From a bacterium (lineage in GTDB: Bacteria; SZUA-79; Acidulodesulfobacterales; Acidulodesulfobacteraceae), in NCBI GenBank assembly GCA_021850985.1, contig JAJZJX010000014.1, forward strand, positions 1 to 40,917: a stretch of DNA of 40,917 nucleotides, in the 5' to 3' direction. This document shows, one piece after another, positions 17,654 through 24,492 of the stretch. The notes under the pieces were generated by a model, which searched no databases, was not told the DNA's origin, and was given only the letters and a program-made list of their open reading frames with translations. Made by a program: the position numbers and the translations under genes. Numbering within the stretch: the stretch's first letter is position 1; the number at the start of each line of letters is the position of its first letter.

Positions 17654-18811
17654 ATGGCTTTTAACAAAAAACAGAAAAAGACTATTGCGGCAATGAGTTC
17701 CGTAGTAGGATTAAGAATGCTTGCGGTATTTCTTGTTTTGCCGGTTTTCGTGCTGTTCGCCGAAAAATTTACGTCAAGTTTTATTTTAATCGGAATTGCA
17801 TTCGGTATTTACGGCTTATCGAGGGCTATTTTCCAGATTCCGTTCGGTTATATTTCCGATAAGATAGGAAGAAAAAACGTGCTGTTTTTTGGCATGCTTT
17901 TATTCGGCATATTTACTTTTATAATAGGTTTTTCAGACAATATTTACGAACTTATATTACTCAGGTTTCTTCAAGGCGTAGCCGCCGAAAGCTCCGTGGC
18001 GTTCGCTTTGGTTTCCGATACCGTTTCCGAGAGCGACAGGACAAAAGCTATGGCATTTCTCGGCATTCCTATAGGACTAAGTTTTGTAGTAGGTATCGTA
18101 ATGGGTCCCCTGCTTTCTTACTATTTCGGCTATCCTTTTTTATTTTATATTTCAGGCATACTCGGCATTATTTCCGCCTTTTTAATTATAGTTCTGGTAG
18201 AGGAGCCGAAGAGCAAAGAAATGCTGAAAGAAATAGAAATTTCGCTTAAGGACGCCGTTGCCGTTTTGAAAAACAAAACGCTTGCAAATCTTTCCGTTCA
18301 AGGTTTCCTGTTATCTTTTTTTATGACGGTTTTCTTTTTCGGTCTGCCTTTAATAGTCAAGCATGAATTGGGAACCGGATATTATTATAAAGTTCTAATC
18401 CCTATGGTCCTATTTTCTCTTTTTGCTATGATGAAAGCTTCAAAAAAAGCCGATATGGGCTATGAAGTCCATCTTTTGAAGTTAAGTTTTTTATTAATGG
18501 CTGTTTCAAGCATTTTTATGTTTTCCGATCCTAAAGGTTATGCTCTGCCGGTAATTATAATCGGCGGAATTTTGTTTTTTACCGGTTTTTCCATTACCGA
18601 ACCCGTAATGCCTTCTTTAGTGTCGTCTTCGTCGGACAAGTCTTTCGTAGGCACTTCTATGGGAGTTTACAATACGCTGCAATTTTCGGGAAGTTTCGTA
18701 GGCGGAAGCATAGCGGGGCTGCTGTACGAAAGCTACCGCAGTTTCATACCGGCTATTCTAATTGCCTCTTCTTTAATTTGCTATATATTGATAATGAGAA
18801 TTAAGAAATGA
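17654..18811 (+). CDS. MFS transporter, 12-helix DHA1/YajR-like
   Basis: This 385-residue inner-membrane protein has about 12 transmembrane segments. Motif A, GYISDKIGRKNVLFFG (about 75-90), lies between helices 2 and 3. LRFLQGVAAESSVAFALVSD (about 108-127) and a motif-C-like GPLLSYYFGYPFLFYISG in helices 5-6 point to the drug/metabolite antiporter branch. A ribosome site (CAGGAG) lies 7 nt before the ATG. It follows uppS after 115 bp on the same strand. Substrate unknown; the C-terminal YAM domain of true YajR is lacking. Confidence 0.85.
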   Translation: MAFNKKQKKTIAAMSSVVGLRMLAVFLVLPVFVLFAEKFTSSFILIGIAFGIYGLSRAIFQIPFGYISDKIGRKNVLFFGMLLFGIFTFIIGFSDNIYELILLRFLQGVAAESSVAFALVSDTVSESDRTKAMAFLGIPIGLSFVVGIVMGPLLSYYFGYPFLFYISGILGIISAFLIIVLVEEPKSKEMLKEIEISLKDAVAVLKNKTLANLSVQGFLLSFFMTVFFFGLPLIVKHELGTGYYYKVLIPMVLFSLFAMMKASKKADMGYEVHLLKLSFLLMAVSSIFMFSDPKGYALPVIIIGGILFFTGFSITEPVMPSLVSSSSDKSFVGTSMGVYNTLQFSGSFVGGSIAGLLYESYRSFIPAILIASSLICYILIMRIKK

Positions 18812-18844
18812 ATTAAGCATTATAAATTTTTTATTAAAATATTA

Positions 18845-18853
18845 TGGTATAAT
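18845..18853 (+). promoter_or_regulatory. extended -10 promoter of the dihaem cytochrome gene
   Basis: TGGTATAAT matches the extended -10 consensus (TGnTATAAT), with a perfect hexamer at 18848-18853. It lies 65 bp before the cytochrome start, outside the upstream coding region. No convincing -35 is present. Confidence 0.6.
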
Positions 18854-18918
18854 TCTATGTAAAAGTGTGTAAATTAAAATAATTATTTTGTTCGTAAAAA
18901 ATTAAGGAGGAACAAAAA

Positions 18919-19578
18919 ATGAAGAAGTATTTTTTTATCGCAACTTTTTGTTTTGCGATTATTTTTTTATTTTCATCAAATTCTGCTTTTGCAGCGGCAT
19001 CGGGGCCAAAACTTTTTAAAAAATATTACTGCATCGATTGCCATACCATCGGGCATGAAGGCGGAACGGTAGGTCCCGACCTTTCAAACATTGGAAAGAC
19101 TAAAAGTCTTGCATGGATTAAGGCGCAAATATTTCATCCAGGCAGTCATTTTATAAGGGGGGCTAAAGCAAAAATAAACGGTAAAGTTTATCTTGTTAGA
19201 ATGCCCGGTGTTAAGACTATTCCTGATTCGGCCGTAAATAAGCTGGCAGAATATATTAAGACTTTTCCGTCCGTAAGGCCAAATTTAAGCTATAAAAGAC
19301 CTCCCGAGGGAATGAGGCTTTTTGAAAAAGATAATTGTATCGCCTGCCATCGCATAGAAGGTATAGGCGAAAAGGTCGGTCCAGATCTTTCTCATATCGG
19401 AAAGACAAAAAGCCTATCATGGATTGAATCTCAGATAGTAGATCCTAAGGTTCATTTCACATATGGTGTTCCTGCAACAATCAACGGCCACACTTATCTT
19501 GTAATAATGCCGGGATTTAAGCATATTTCAGCCTCGCAGCTTAACACGATAGCAAGATATCTCAAGTCGCTGAAATAA
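18919..19578 (+). CDS. secreted dihaem c-type cytochrome, tandem duplicated
   Basis: This 219-residue exported electron carrier has a Sec signal peptide (basic MKK, hydrophobic core, cleavage near AFA at 23-25). Two haem-binding motifs, CIDCH (38-42) and CIACH (140-144), each precede VGPDLS.IGKTKSL.WI, INGk/hxYLV.MPG and a C-terminal helix. Probable axial ligands are His42/Met95 and His144/Met197. Haem and methionine sites repeat with an exact spacing of 102 residues, so the protein is an internal duplication of one mono-haem domain. A consensus ribosome site (AAGGAGG) and an extended -10 promoter precede it, and a powerful hairpin terminator follows, so it is a single-gene, probably well expressed unit. 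Its redox partner is unknown. Confidence 0.9.
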   Translation: MKKYFFIATFCFAIIFLFSSNSAFAAASGPKLFKKYYCIDCHTIGHEGGTVGPDLSNIGKTKSLAWIKAQIFHPGSHFIRGAKAKINGKVYLVRMPGVKTIPDSAVNKLAEYIKTFPSVRPNLSYKRPPEGMRLFEKDNCIACHRIEGIGEKVGPDLSHIGKTKSLSWIESQIVDPKVHFTYGVPATINGHTYLVIMPGFKHISASQLNTIARYLKSLK

Positions 19579-19605
19579 GAAATAAAAAAAGAAATATATT
19601 TCATT

Positions 19606-19661
19606 AAAAAAACAGCCTCCTATCGTATTGGAAAACCAATACGATAGGAGGCTGTTTTTTT
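19606..19661. terminator. very long perfect bidirectional intrinsic terminator
   Basis: Two 26-bp arms, fully complementary, flank an AAAA loop (19632-19635). The arms run A7-ACAGCCTCCTATCGTATTGG inward, so the transcript ends in a G/C-containing stem followed by seven U on either strand. It terminates the cytochrome gene 28 bp after its stop. Confidence 0.93.
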
Positions 19662-19790
19662 ACTTATATTAGTTATAGATAGCTTCTATTAAAAATTTAA
19701 AGTATGATATTTTCATATTTTCTTTTTTTAGCAAGATTTGCTATACTCTATACTAATAATTAATTAAAACAAGATGCGTAATTTTTAAAA

Positions 19791-19967
19791 ATGAAAAAAG
19801 TGGATAAAGTCGATTTAACGAAATTAAAATCCAAAGTAAAGGAAAGGCCTTTATATTACTGCAAATGCGGTTTGTCGAGCAGACTGCCTTACTGCGACTG
19901 GAAACACGGATGCGATAAGCCGGTTAAAGAAAACAAAAACGATAAACCGAACGAAAGCGGTAGTTAA
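19791..19967 (+). CDS. small CDGSH-type iron-sulfur protein
   Basis: This 58-residue frame is MKKVDKVDLTKLK..., with YYCKCGLSSRLPYCDWKH in the middle. The ligand pattern C-x-C-x2-S-x3-P-x-C-D-x2-H (Cys24, Cys26, Cys35, His39) is exactly that of the CDGSH/mitoNEET [2Fe-2S] family, with Trp-Lys in place of Gly-Ser. Such small bacterial proteins carry a labile 2Fe-2S cluster and are thought to act in redox sensing or cluster transfer. Codon use matches the neighbours. No Shine-Dalgarno is seen. TATACT hexamers at 19742 and 19749 and an inverted repeat TAGCAA-GAT-TTGCTA (19729-19743) lie upstream and may form its promoter region. The charged tail after residue 42 is probably disordered. Confidence 0.85.
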   Translation: MKKVDKVDLTKLKSKVKERPLYYCKCGLSSRLPYCDWKHGCDKPVKENKNDKPNESGS

Positions 19968-19975
19968 TCATAATT

Positions 19976-20004
19976 ACAGTGCCAGAATTGAATTCTGGCA
20001 CTGT
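19976..20004. repeat. REP-like palindrome, family 1, stem variant ACAGTGCCAG
   Basis: ACAGTGCCAGAATT (19976-19989) and AATTCTGGCACTGT (19991-20004) are perfect 14-bp inverted arms around one G, followed by CAC. It fills the gap between the convergent CDGSH and permease genes and could also act as a weak terminator. Confidence 0.8.
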
Positions 20005-20011
20005 CACAAAT

Positions 20012-21580
20012 TTATTCAAACTCCTCTCCTATGAATTCCTCCTCAAGTATCATTTTCATTTCTTCTTTTTTTATGGAGGTATTGATTGCTATAAAGTAAA
20101 ATAATACTGCCGTTAATATTACGATTATTAAGTCGTAAGGGGATTTAACGGCATTATCGCCTCCGAAATTTTTACTGCCGAAAAAAGATATAGTTATCAG
20201 CGCGGCTATGTAAAAAAGAAACCATAAACCAGGCATTACGGTCTGTTTAAATTTTGTTTTAATGCCGTTAAAATTTGTAAAAATAAACAGTATAATCCCC
20301 GCCGATATTCCGATTCCCAATTTCCACAGGACTGTGAAAGTTGACCAGTAAATAATGAGGGTTCCCACTATAAACGCCGATAAAGAAATAATGTTTGCGA
20401 AAGGCAGATAAAAAGGGCGTTTTCTTTCGGGGTCTAATTTCCTGAACGCCATAAGCCCTATCGGTCCTAAAACATAAGTAAAAACCATTCCGGAGGTAAT
20501 TACGCCTACCAAAGACTGCCAGCTCGGAAACGGAAGGAGATATAGCGCCGACAGGATAAAAGTTACAATTAAAGAGATATAGGCGGTGCCGTATCTGTTG
20601 AAATTTTTATGAAAACTTTCCGGCAAAAATTTCATTTTCGACATAGCAAAAGTAATTCTGGAAGTCGTTCCCATATACACCAGCCCCGTTGCAAAAGGCG
20701 ATATAACCGCGCCTATCATTACCATAACGGCAAATGCCGGAAGCCCGTATATATTTAATAAATTTACAAAAGGCGAAGAAAGATTGAGCATGCCCCAATT
20801 ATTATTTTTAACGGCGGGAACGGCTGCAATAAAACTGAATGAAAGCAGCGTATAAATTATAATGCCTATTATAACTGATAAAATTGTAGCTATCGGCACG
20901 TCTCTGCCCGGATTTTTAGCTTCGCCGGAAAGGTCTATAGCCTGCCTGAAACCGAGATATGAAAATATAACCCCTCCAAGAGATATGCTTTTCATAACGC
21001 CGTCGTATCCGTAAGGCATTAAATCGTATCCGTAAATATTTTTTATATTGCCGGATTTAACGGAAACATATATAAGGGCTATAGAGGCGGCTGCGACGAT
21101 AAAAATTTTAAAGTAAGTCAGAAAAGTATTTGTCTTTGCAAAAATTTTCGCGCCGAAAAAATTTAATATAAAGAAAATTAAAAGAATAAAAAAGGAAAAG
21201 AGTATCCCTGACTGCGTAGGGGAGCTATTTGCAAACAGACCCGGAATATACCGGTTAAGATATTGAACAGTAGCTTCGGTTTCTATGGTGCTTACTGCAG
21301 CACCGGCTATAATGAGTATCCAGCTTGTTATAAACCCGAGAAATGCCCCGTGCGTATATTTCGGGTATCTTGCAAGACTGCCAGCCGAAGGAAGCATAGC
21401 CCCGAGTTCGCTGTAAACGAGAGCTATAAGCATTATGGCAAATCCGCTGATAAACCATGAAAAAATAGAAGCCGGTCCGGCGTATTTAGCGCTTATATAA
21501 ACGCCCAGAAGCCATCCCGAACCGATGATTGCGCTCGTCGAAGCAAAAGTCAGCTGAAGAAGATTCAATGTTTTTTTCAT
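20012..21580 (-). CDS. APC-superfamily amino acid permease
   Basis: This 522-residue inner-membrane transporter has 12-14 hydrophobic segments. The first, with TSAIIGSGWLLGVYISAKYAGP (14-35), carries the unwound substrate-binding GSGWL-type motif of APC permeases. SWFISGFAIMLIALVYSELG follows, containing the conserved YxELG. These permeases take up amino acids or related amines by proton symport or exchange; the substrate is not readable. The C-terminus KKEEMKMILEEEFIGEEFE is acidic and cytoplasmic. Its promoter is TTGTTT-17-TATAAT. The leader lacks a Shine-Dalgarno. The gene stands alone. Confidence 0.88.
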   Translation of the reverse strand: MKKTLNLLQLTFASTSAIIGSGWLLGVYISAKYAGPASIFSWFISGFAIMLIALVYSELGAMLPSAGSLARYPKYTHGAFLGFITSWILIIAGAAVSTIETEATVQYLNRYIPGLFANSSPTQSGILFSFFILLIFFILNFFGAKIFAKTNTFLTYFKIFIVAAASIALIYVSVKSGNIKNIYGYDLMPYGYDGVMKSISLGGVIFSYLGFRQAIDLSGEAKNPGRDVPIATILSVIIGIIIYTLLSFSFIAAVPAVKNNNWGMLNLSSPFVNLLNIYGLPAFAVMVMIGAVISPFATGLVYMGTTSRITFAMSKMKFLPESFHKNFNRYGTAYISLIVTFILSALYLLPFPSWQSLVGVITSGMVFTYVLGPIGLMAFRKLDPERKRPFYLPFANIISLSAFIVGTLIIYWSTFTVLWKLGIGISAGIILFIFTNFNGIKTKFKQTVMPGLWFLFYIAALITISFFGSKNFGGDNAVKSPYDLIIVILTAVLFYFIAINTSIKKEEMKMILEEEFIGEEFE

Positions 21581-21622
21581 TGTTTCGTTATTTGATTTAA
21601 AAAATACAATATGATTTAATGT

Positions 21623-21651
21623 ATTATATTAATCATTTTCTAATAAAACAA
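21623..21651 (-). promoter_or_regulatory. sigma70 promoter of the amino acid permease
   Basis: On the minus strand TTGTTT (21651-21646) and a perfect TATAAT (21628-21623) are 17 bp apart. The predicted start near 21616 gives a leader of about 36 nt. Confidence 0.6.
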
Positions 21652-21715
21652 CAATAAAAATATTTTCAAAATTGCCGATAGAATGTCTAAATTATAATGA
21701 AACGTTAATAAAAAA

Positions 21716-21803
21716 GGAAAAGGTGTCAGATTAATTTCCGCAATAAACTTTATGTGTTAATTGACCTTACCATAAGCGGAAAATAAAATCTGACACCTTT
21801 TCC
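21716..21803. repeat. REPIN/MITE-like element, family 2, 88 bp, in front of trxB
   Basis: Perfect 17-bp terminal inverted repeats GGAAAAGGTGTCAGATT (21716-21732 and complement at 21787-21803). The pairing continues inward through AATTTCCGC and GCGGAAAAT. The left end reads GATTAATTT and the right end (reversed) GATTTTATTTT, the two end types of the copy at 4919-5011 but swapped. It lies between a TATAAT at 21693-21698 and the trxB ribosome site, so it is probably transcribed as a hairpin in the trxB leader. Confidence 0.8.
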
Positions 21804-21846
21804 TAATATTTTTAAATAATTATTTATAATATAAGGAGGTTTTCTG

Positions 21847-22761
21847 ATGATTTACGATGCAATTATAATCGGCGGCGGTCCGGCAGGACTTTCGGCTGCT
21901 ATATATGCTTTAAGAGCGCGCCTTAACATTGTCCTGATAGAAAAAATGGCCGTAGGCGGACAGATAGCTCTTACCGATAATATAGAAAATTATCCTGGAT
22001 TTCCTTCTCTTTCGGGCGTAGAGTTAATGCAGAAATTCGAAGAACACGCCAAAGGATTGGGCTTGCAAATCATATATGACGAAATAAAAGACATAACCGA
22101 CGACGGTGAATATAAAACCTTAAGGGGCGTTAATGAAAATTATCAGGCTAAAACGGTTATAATAACGGTAGGAGCATCGCCTAAAAGACTTAATATACCA
22201 GGTGAAAGGGAGTTTACAGGAAGAGGCGTATCATACTGCGCTACCTGCGACGGCCCTTTTTTTAAAGACCAAGATATAGCCGTTGTCGGCGGAGGCGATG
22301 CCGCTTTAAAAGAGGCTAACTATTTGACGAAGATTGTTAAATCGGTAACTTTAATCCACAGAAGAAAAGAATTTAGGGCTGAAAAAATAATTCAGGAAAG
22401 ACTTCATAATGCAAAGAACGTAATTATGCAGTTAGAGCATATCCCAGTTTCTATTAACGGAGATAAAACCGTAGAATCGATAACTATAGAAAACGTTAAA
22501 ACTAAAGAAAGAAAAACGGTTCCGGTTAAAGGAGTTTTTATTTTTATAGGCATCAATCCTCAAACATCTTTCCTTAAAAATATCGAAAAAGACGAACGCG
22601 GTTTTATAAAAACCGATCCGTACACGCTTATGACTTCAATGCCCGGAGTATTTTGCGCCGGCGACGCCCATTCCAAGAAACTGCTTCAGGTTGCTACCGC
22701 GGTAGGCGAAGGCGCCCTCGCGGCAACCGCGGCGGAAGAATTTATCTGCGACGTTTGCTAA
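21847..22761 (+). CDS. trxB: thioredoxin reductase
   Basis: This 304-residue flavoenzyme passes electrons from NADPH to thioredoxin. FAD is bound through GGGPAGLSAA (9-18). The redox disulfide is CATC (Cys131/Cys134). The NADPH fold has GGGDAALKEA (148-157) and the HRRKEFRA signature (171-178), whose arginines favour NADPH over NADH. The C-terminal FAD segment is GVFCAGDA. A consensus ribosome site (AAGGAGG) precedes the ATG. Repeat elements sit on both sides of the gene. No thioredoxin gene is adjacent. Confidence 0.96.
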   Translation: MIYDAIIIGGGPAGLSAAIYALRARLNIVLIEKMAVGGQIALTDNIENYPGFPSLSGVELMQKFEEHAKGLGLQIIYDEIKDITDDGEYKTLRGVNENYQAKTVIITVGASPKRLNIPGEREFTGRGVSYCATCDGPFFKDQDIAVVGGGDAALKEANYLTKIVKSVTLIHRRKEFRAEKIIQERLHNAKNVIMQLEHIPVSINGDKTVESITIENVKTKERKTVPVKGVFIFIGINPQTSFLKNIEKDERGFIKTDPYTLMTSMPGVFCAGDAHSKKLLQVATAVGEGALAATAAEEFICDVC

Positions 22762-22768
22762 TAAAGCT

Positions 22769-22852
22769 CAGAAAAAGGTGTCAGCACTATTATTGTCCTG
22801 CTAAAACAAGCAAACGCAGTCGGGAGCAAGAGAATAAATAAATCTTTTTCTG
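22769..22852. repeat. possible decayed family-2 element downstream of trxB
   Basis: AAAAAGGTGTCAG (22772-22784) matches the family-2 terminus. CAGAAAAAG (22769-22777) faces CTTTTTCTG (22844-22852), bounding 84 bp, close to the 88 and 93 bp of the intact copies. The right terminus is not otherwise recognisable, so this may be a remnant. Confidence 0.4.
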
Positions 22853-22876
22853 TTTTTCTTACATAAATAGTCGGTA

Positions 22877-23254
22877 TTAGTATGACAGGGTTTTAACGTT
22901 GTCGTCCATAACCATTTGAACTACGTATGCTCCGCCTACTACGCCGCTGCATTCTTCTATTAAATCTTCTTTAGTGAAGTCGTTTAATTCTAATGCAGGA
23001 GTGCATACTTTAAAAACGACTCCCGCATTATAGGCGTCTTTAATAAAATCGTATATAGATTTAGGACTGCCTTCTTTCGCCCTGAGATTCTCCGCAACGC
23101 CTTTTTTCATTAAAAGACCGGCATCCGCCGTAAGCACCATTTCTACTTCGTAATCCATTACCGCCGCCGCCGCCGCTTGGAAAAAAGGCGCTCCGAGAGC
23201 ATGAGGATTTGAAGGGGAAGTGTTTTGAAGCATAATAAAAAGTTTGTTTGCCAT
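22877..23254 (-). CDS. DsrE-family sulfur-transfer-like protein
   Basis: This 125-residue protein has the DsrE/DsrF-like fold: KLFIMLQNTSP strand and loop, FFQAAAAAVMDYEVEMVLTADAG, KKGVAENLR, IYDFIKDAYNAGVVFKVCTPALEL and LIEECSGVVGGAYVV. Cys84, in the position after the central strand, is the candidate persulfide carrier; Cys102 is a second one. Relatives carry sulfur in dissimilatory sulfur metabolism or 2-thiouridine synthesis, or are of unknown role. It follows trpS after 43 bp on the same strand, with its own good ribosome site (GGAGG). No dsr or tus genes are nearby, so the pathway is not shown. Confidence 0.8.
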   Translation of the reverse strand: MANKLFIMLQNTSPSNPHALGAPFFQAAAAAVMDYEVEMVLTADAGLLMKKGVAENLRAKEGSPKSIYDFIKDAYNAGVVFKVCTPALELNDFTKEDLIEECSGVVGGAYVVQMVMDDNVKTLSY

Positions 23255-23297
23255 AATATTTATTACCTCCGTTTTTTTAAAATTTTTTGCGGAATAT

Positions 23298-24338
23298 TTA
23301 TTTATTATACAATATTTCCATTGAATTTTTTACCTCTTTTATCGTTTCGGAAGCGATTATTCGAGATTTTTTAGTTCCGTCAAACAGTATATCCCATACT
23401 TCATCTTTGTTTTTTAGATAATGGTTTCTCCGCTCGTTCATCGGTTCTAATAAAGTTTTAATAACTCCAAACAGATTTTCCTTGCATTTTACGCAGCCTA
23501 TTTTTCCGTTTTTGCAGTTATATTCGGTTTCTTTAATTAAATCGCCGCCGGAAAAAGCCTTGTGGTAAGAGTATATAGTGCATATGTCGGGATTCCCTTT
23601 GTCCGTAGGATGAATTCTATTTTTGTCAGTCAGCGCCGATTTAATTTTATTTTTTACGGAATCGAAATCATCCGAAAGATTTACGGCGTTTCCGTATGAT
23701 TTGCTCATTTTTAAATTTCCGTCGAGTCCGACTAGTTTAGGGGACTCGCCGATAAGGGCGGAAGGCTCTATAAGTTTGCCGCAATATAATTCGTTAAACT
23801 TTCTCACTATTTTTCTTGCTATCTCGATATGAGGGAGCTGATCTATGCCCACCGGCACCAAGTCTGCTTTAAAAACTGCAATATCTGCGGTCTGGCTTAC
23901 CGGATAGCCGAGAAATCCGTAAGTTAATTCTTTATAGCCCCTTTCTTTAGCTTCGGTTTTAATAGTGGGATTATGCCTTAAGGGATTTACCGAAATTAGC
24001 ATTGAAAAAAAAGTCGTCAGTTCCGAAATTTCTGGTATCATAGACTGTATCGCTATAGTCGATATTTTCGGGTCTATTCCAGCGGAAAGATAATCTAAAG
24101 CGACAAGGAAGATATTCTCTTTAAGTTTTTCGGGATGTTCGAAATTTGTCGTCAGCGCCTGAACGTCCGCTATTAAAATAAAAGTTTCATATTTGTCCTG
24201 AAGCCTTATCCTGTTTTTCAAAGAACCTGCGTAATGCCCAAGATGAAGCGGTCCGGTAGGCCTGTCTCCGGTCAATATTCTTTTGTATTTATATTTGGAT
24301 TCGTCGGCTATCGCCGAATTATCGGTTTTTAAATCCAT
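23298..24338 (-). CDS. trpS: tryptophanyl-tRNA synthetase
   Basis: This 346-residue class I synthetase charges tRNA-Trp. The HIGH-type motif is LHLGH (31-35), after RILTGDRPTGP, and the KMSKS loop is intact at 210-214. SAGIDP, the family's inner substrate region, and the QLPHIEIAR segment (167-175) are also present. A ribosome site (AAGGA) precedes the ATG. A family-1 palindrome lies 22 bp upstream of the start. No trp-operon leader or T-box was recognised. Confidence 0.97.
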   Translation of the reverse strand: MDLKTDNSAIADESKYKYKRILTGDRPTGPLHLGHYAGSLKNRIRLQDKYETFILIADVQALTTNFEHPEKLKENIFLVALDYLSAGIDPKISTIAIQSMIPEISELTTFFSMLISVNPLRHNPTIKTEAKERGYKELTYGFLGYPVSQTADIAVFKADLVPVGIDQLPHIEIARKIVRKFNELYCGKLIEPSALIGESPKLVGLDGNLKMSKSYGNAVNLSDDFDSVKNKIKSALTDKNRIHPTDKGNPDICTIYSYHKAFSGGDLIKETEYNCKNGKIGCVKCKENLFGVIKTLLEPMNERRNHYLKNKDEVWDILFDGTKKSRIIASETIKEVKNSMEILYNK

Positions 24339-24360
24339 AATTTAGTTCCTTTTTTTAAAT

Positions 24361-24389
24361 ACAGGGACAGAATTTAATTCTGTCCCTGT
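24361..24389. repeat. REP-like palindrome, family 1, stem variant ACAGGGACAG
   Basis: ACAGGGACAGAATT (24361-24374) and AATTCTGTCCCTGT (24376-24389) are perfect 14-bp inverted arms around one T, followed by CACAACTTG. The reversed tail CAAGTTGTG precedes the copy at 5066-5094. It lies in the divergent trpS/nadA gap. Confidence 0.8.
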
Positions 24390-24429
24390 CACAACTTGAC
24401 GAATTGATTTTTAACTTTAGATTATATTA

Positions 24430-24438
24430 TGTTATAAT
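24430..24438 (+). promoter_or_regulatory. extended -10 promoter of nadA
   Basis: TGTTATAAT (hexamer at 24433-24438) is a consensus extended -10, 54 bp before the nadA ATG. It may drive the long plus-strand gene run that starts here. The -35 region is weak. Confidence 0.5.
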
Positions 24439-24492
24439 GTTATAAACAAGTTAAAAATGATAGGCAGTTCAAAAAGCTAAAGAAGGTCAAAT

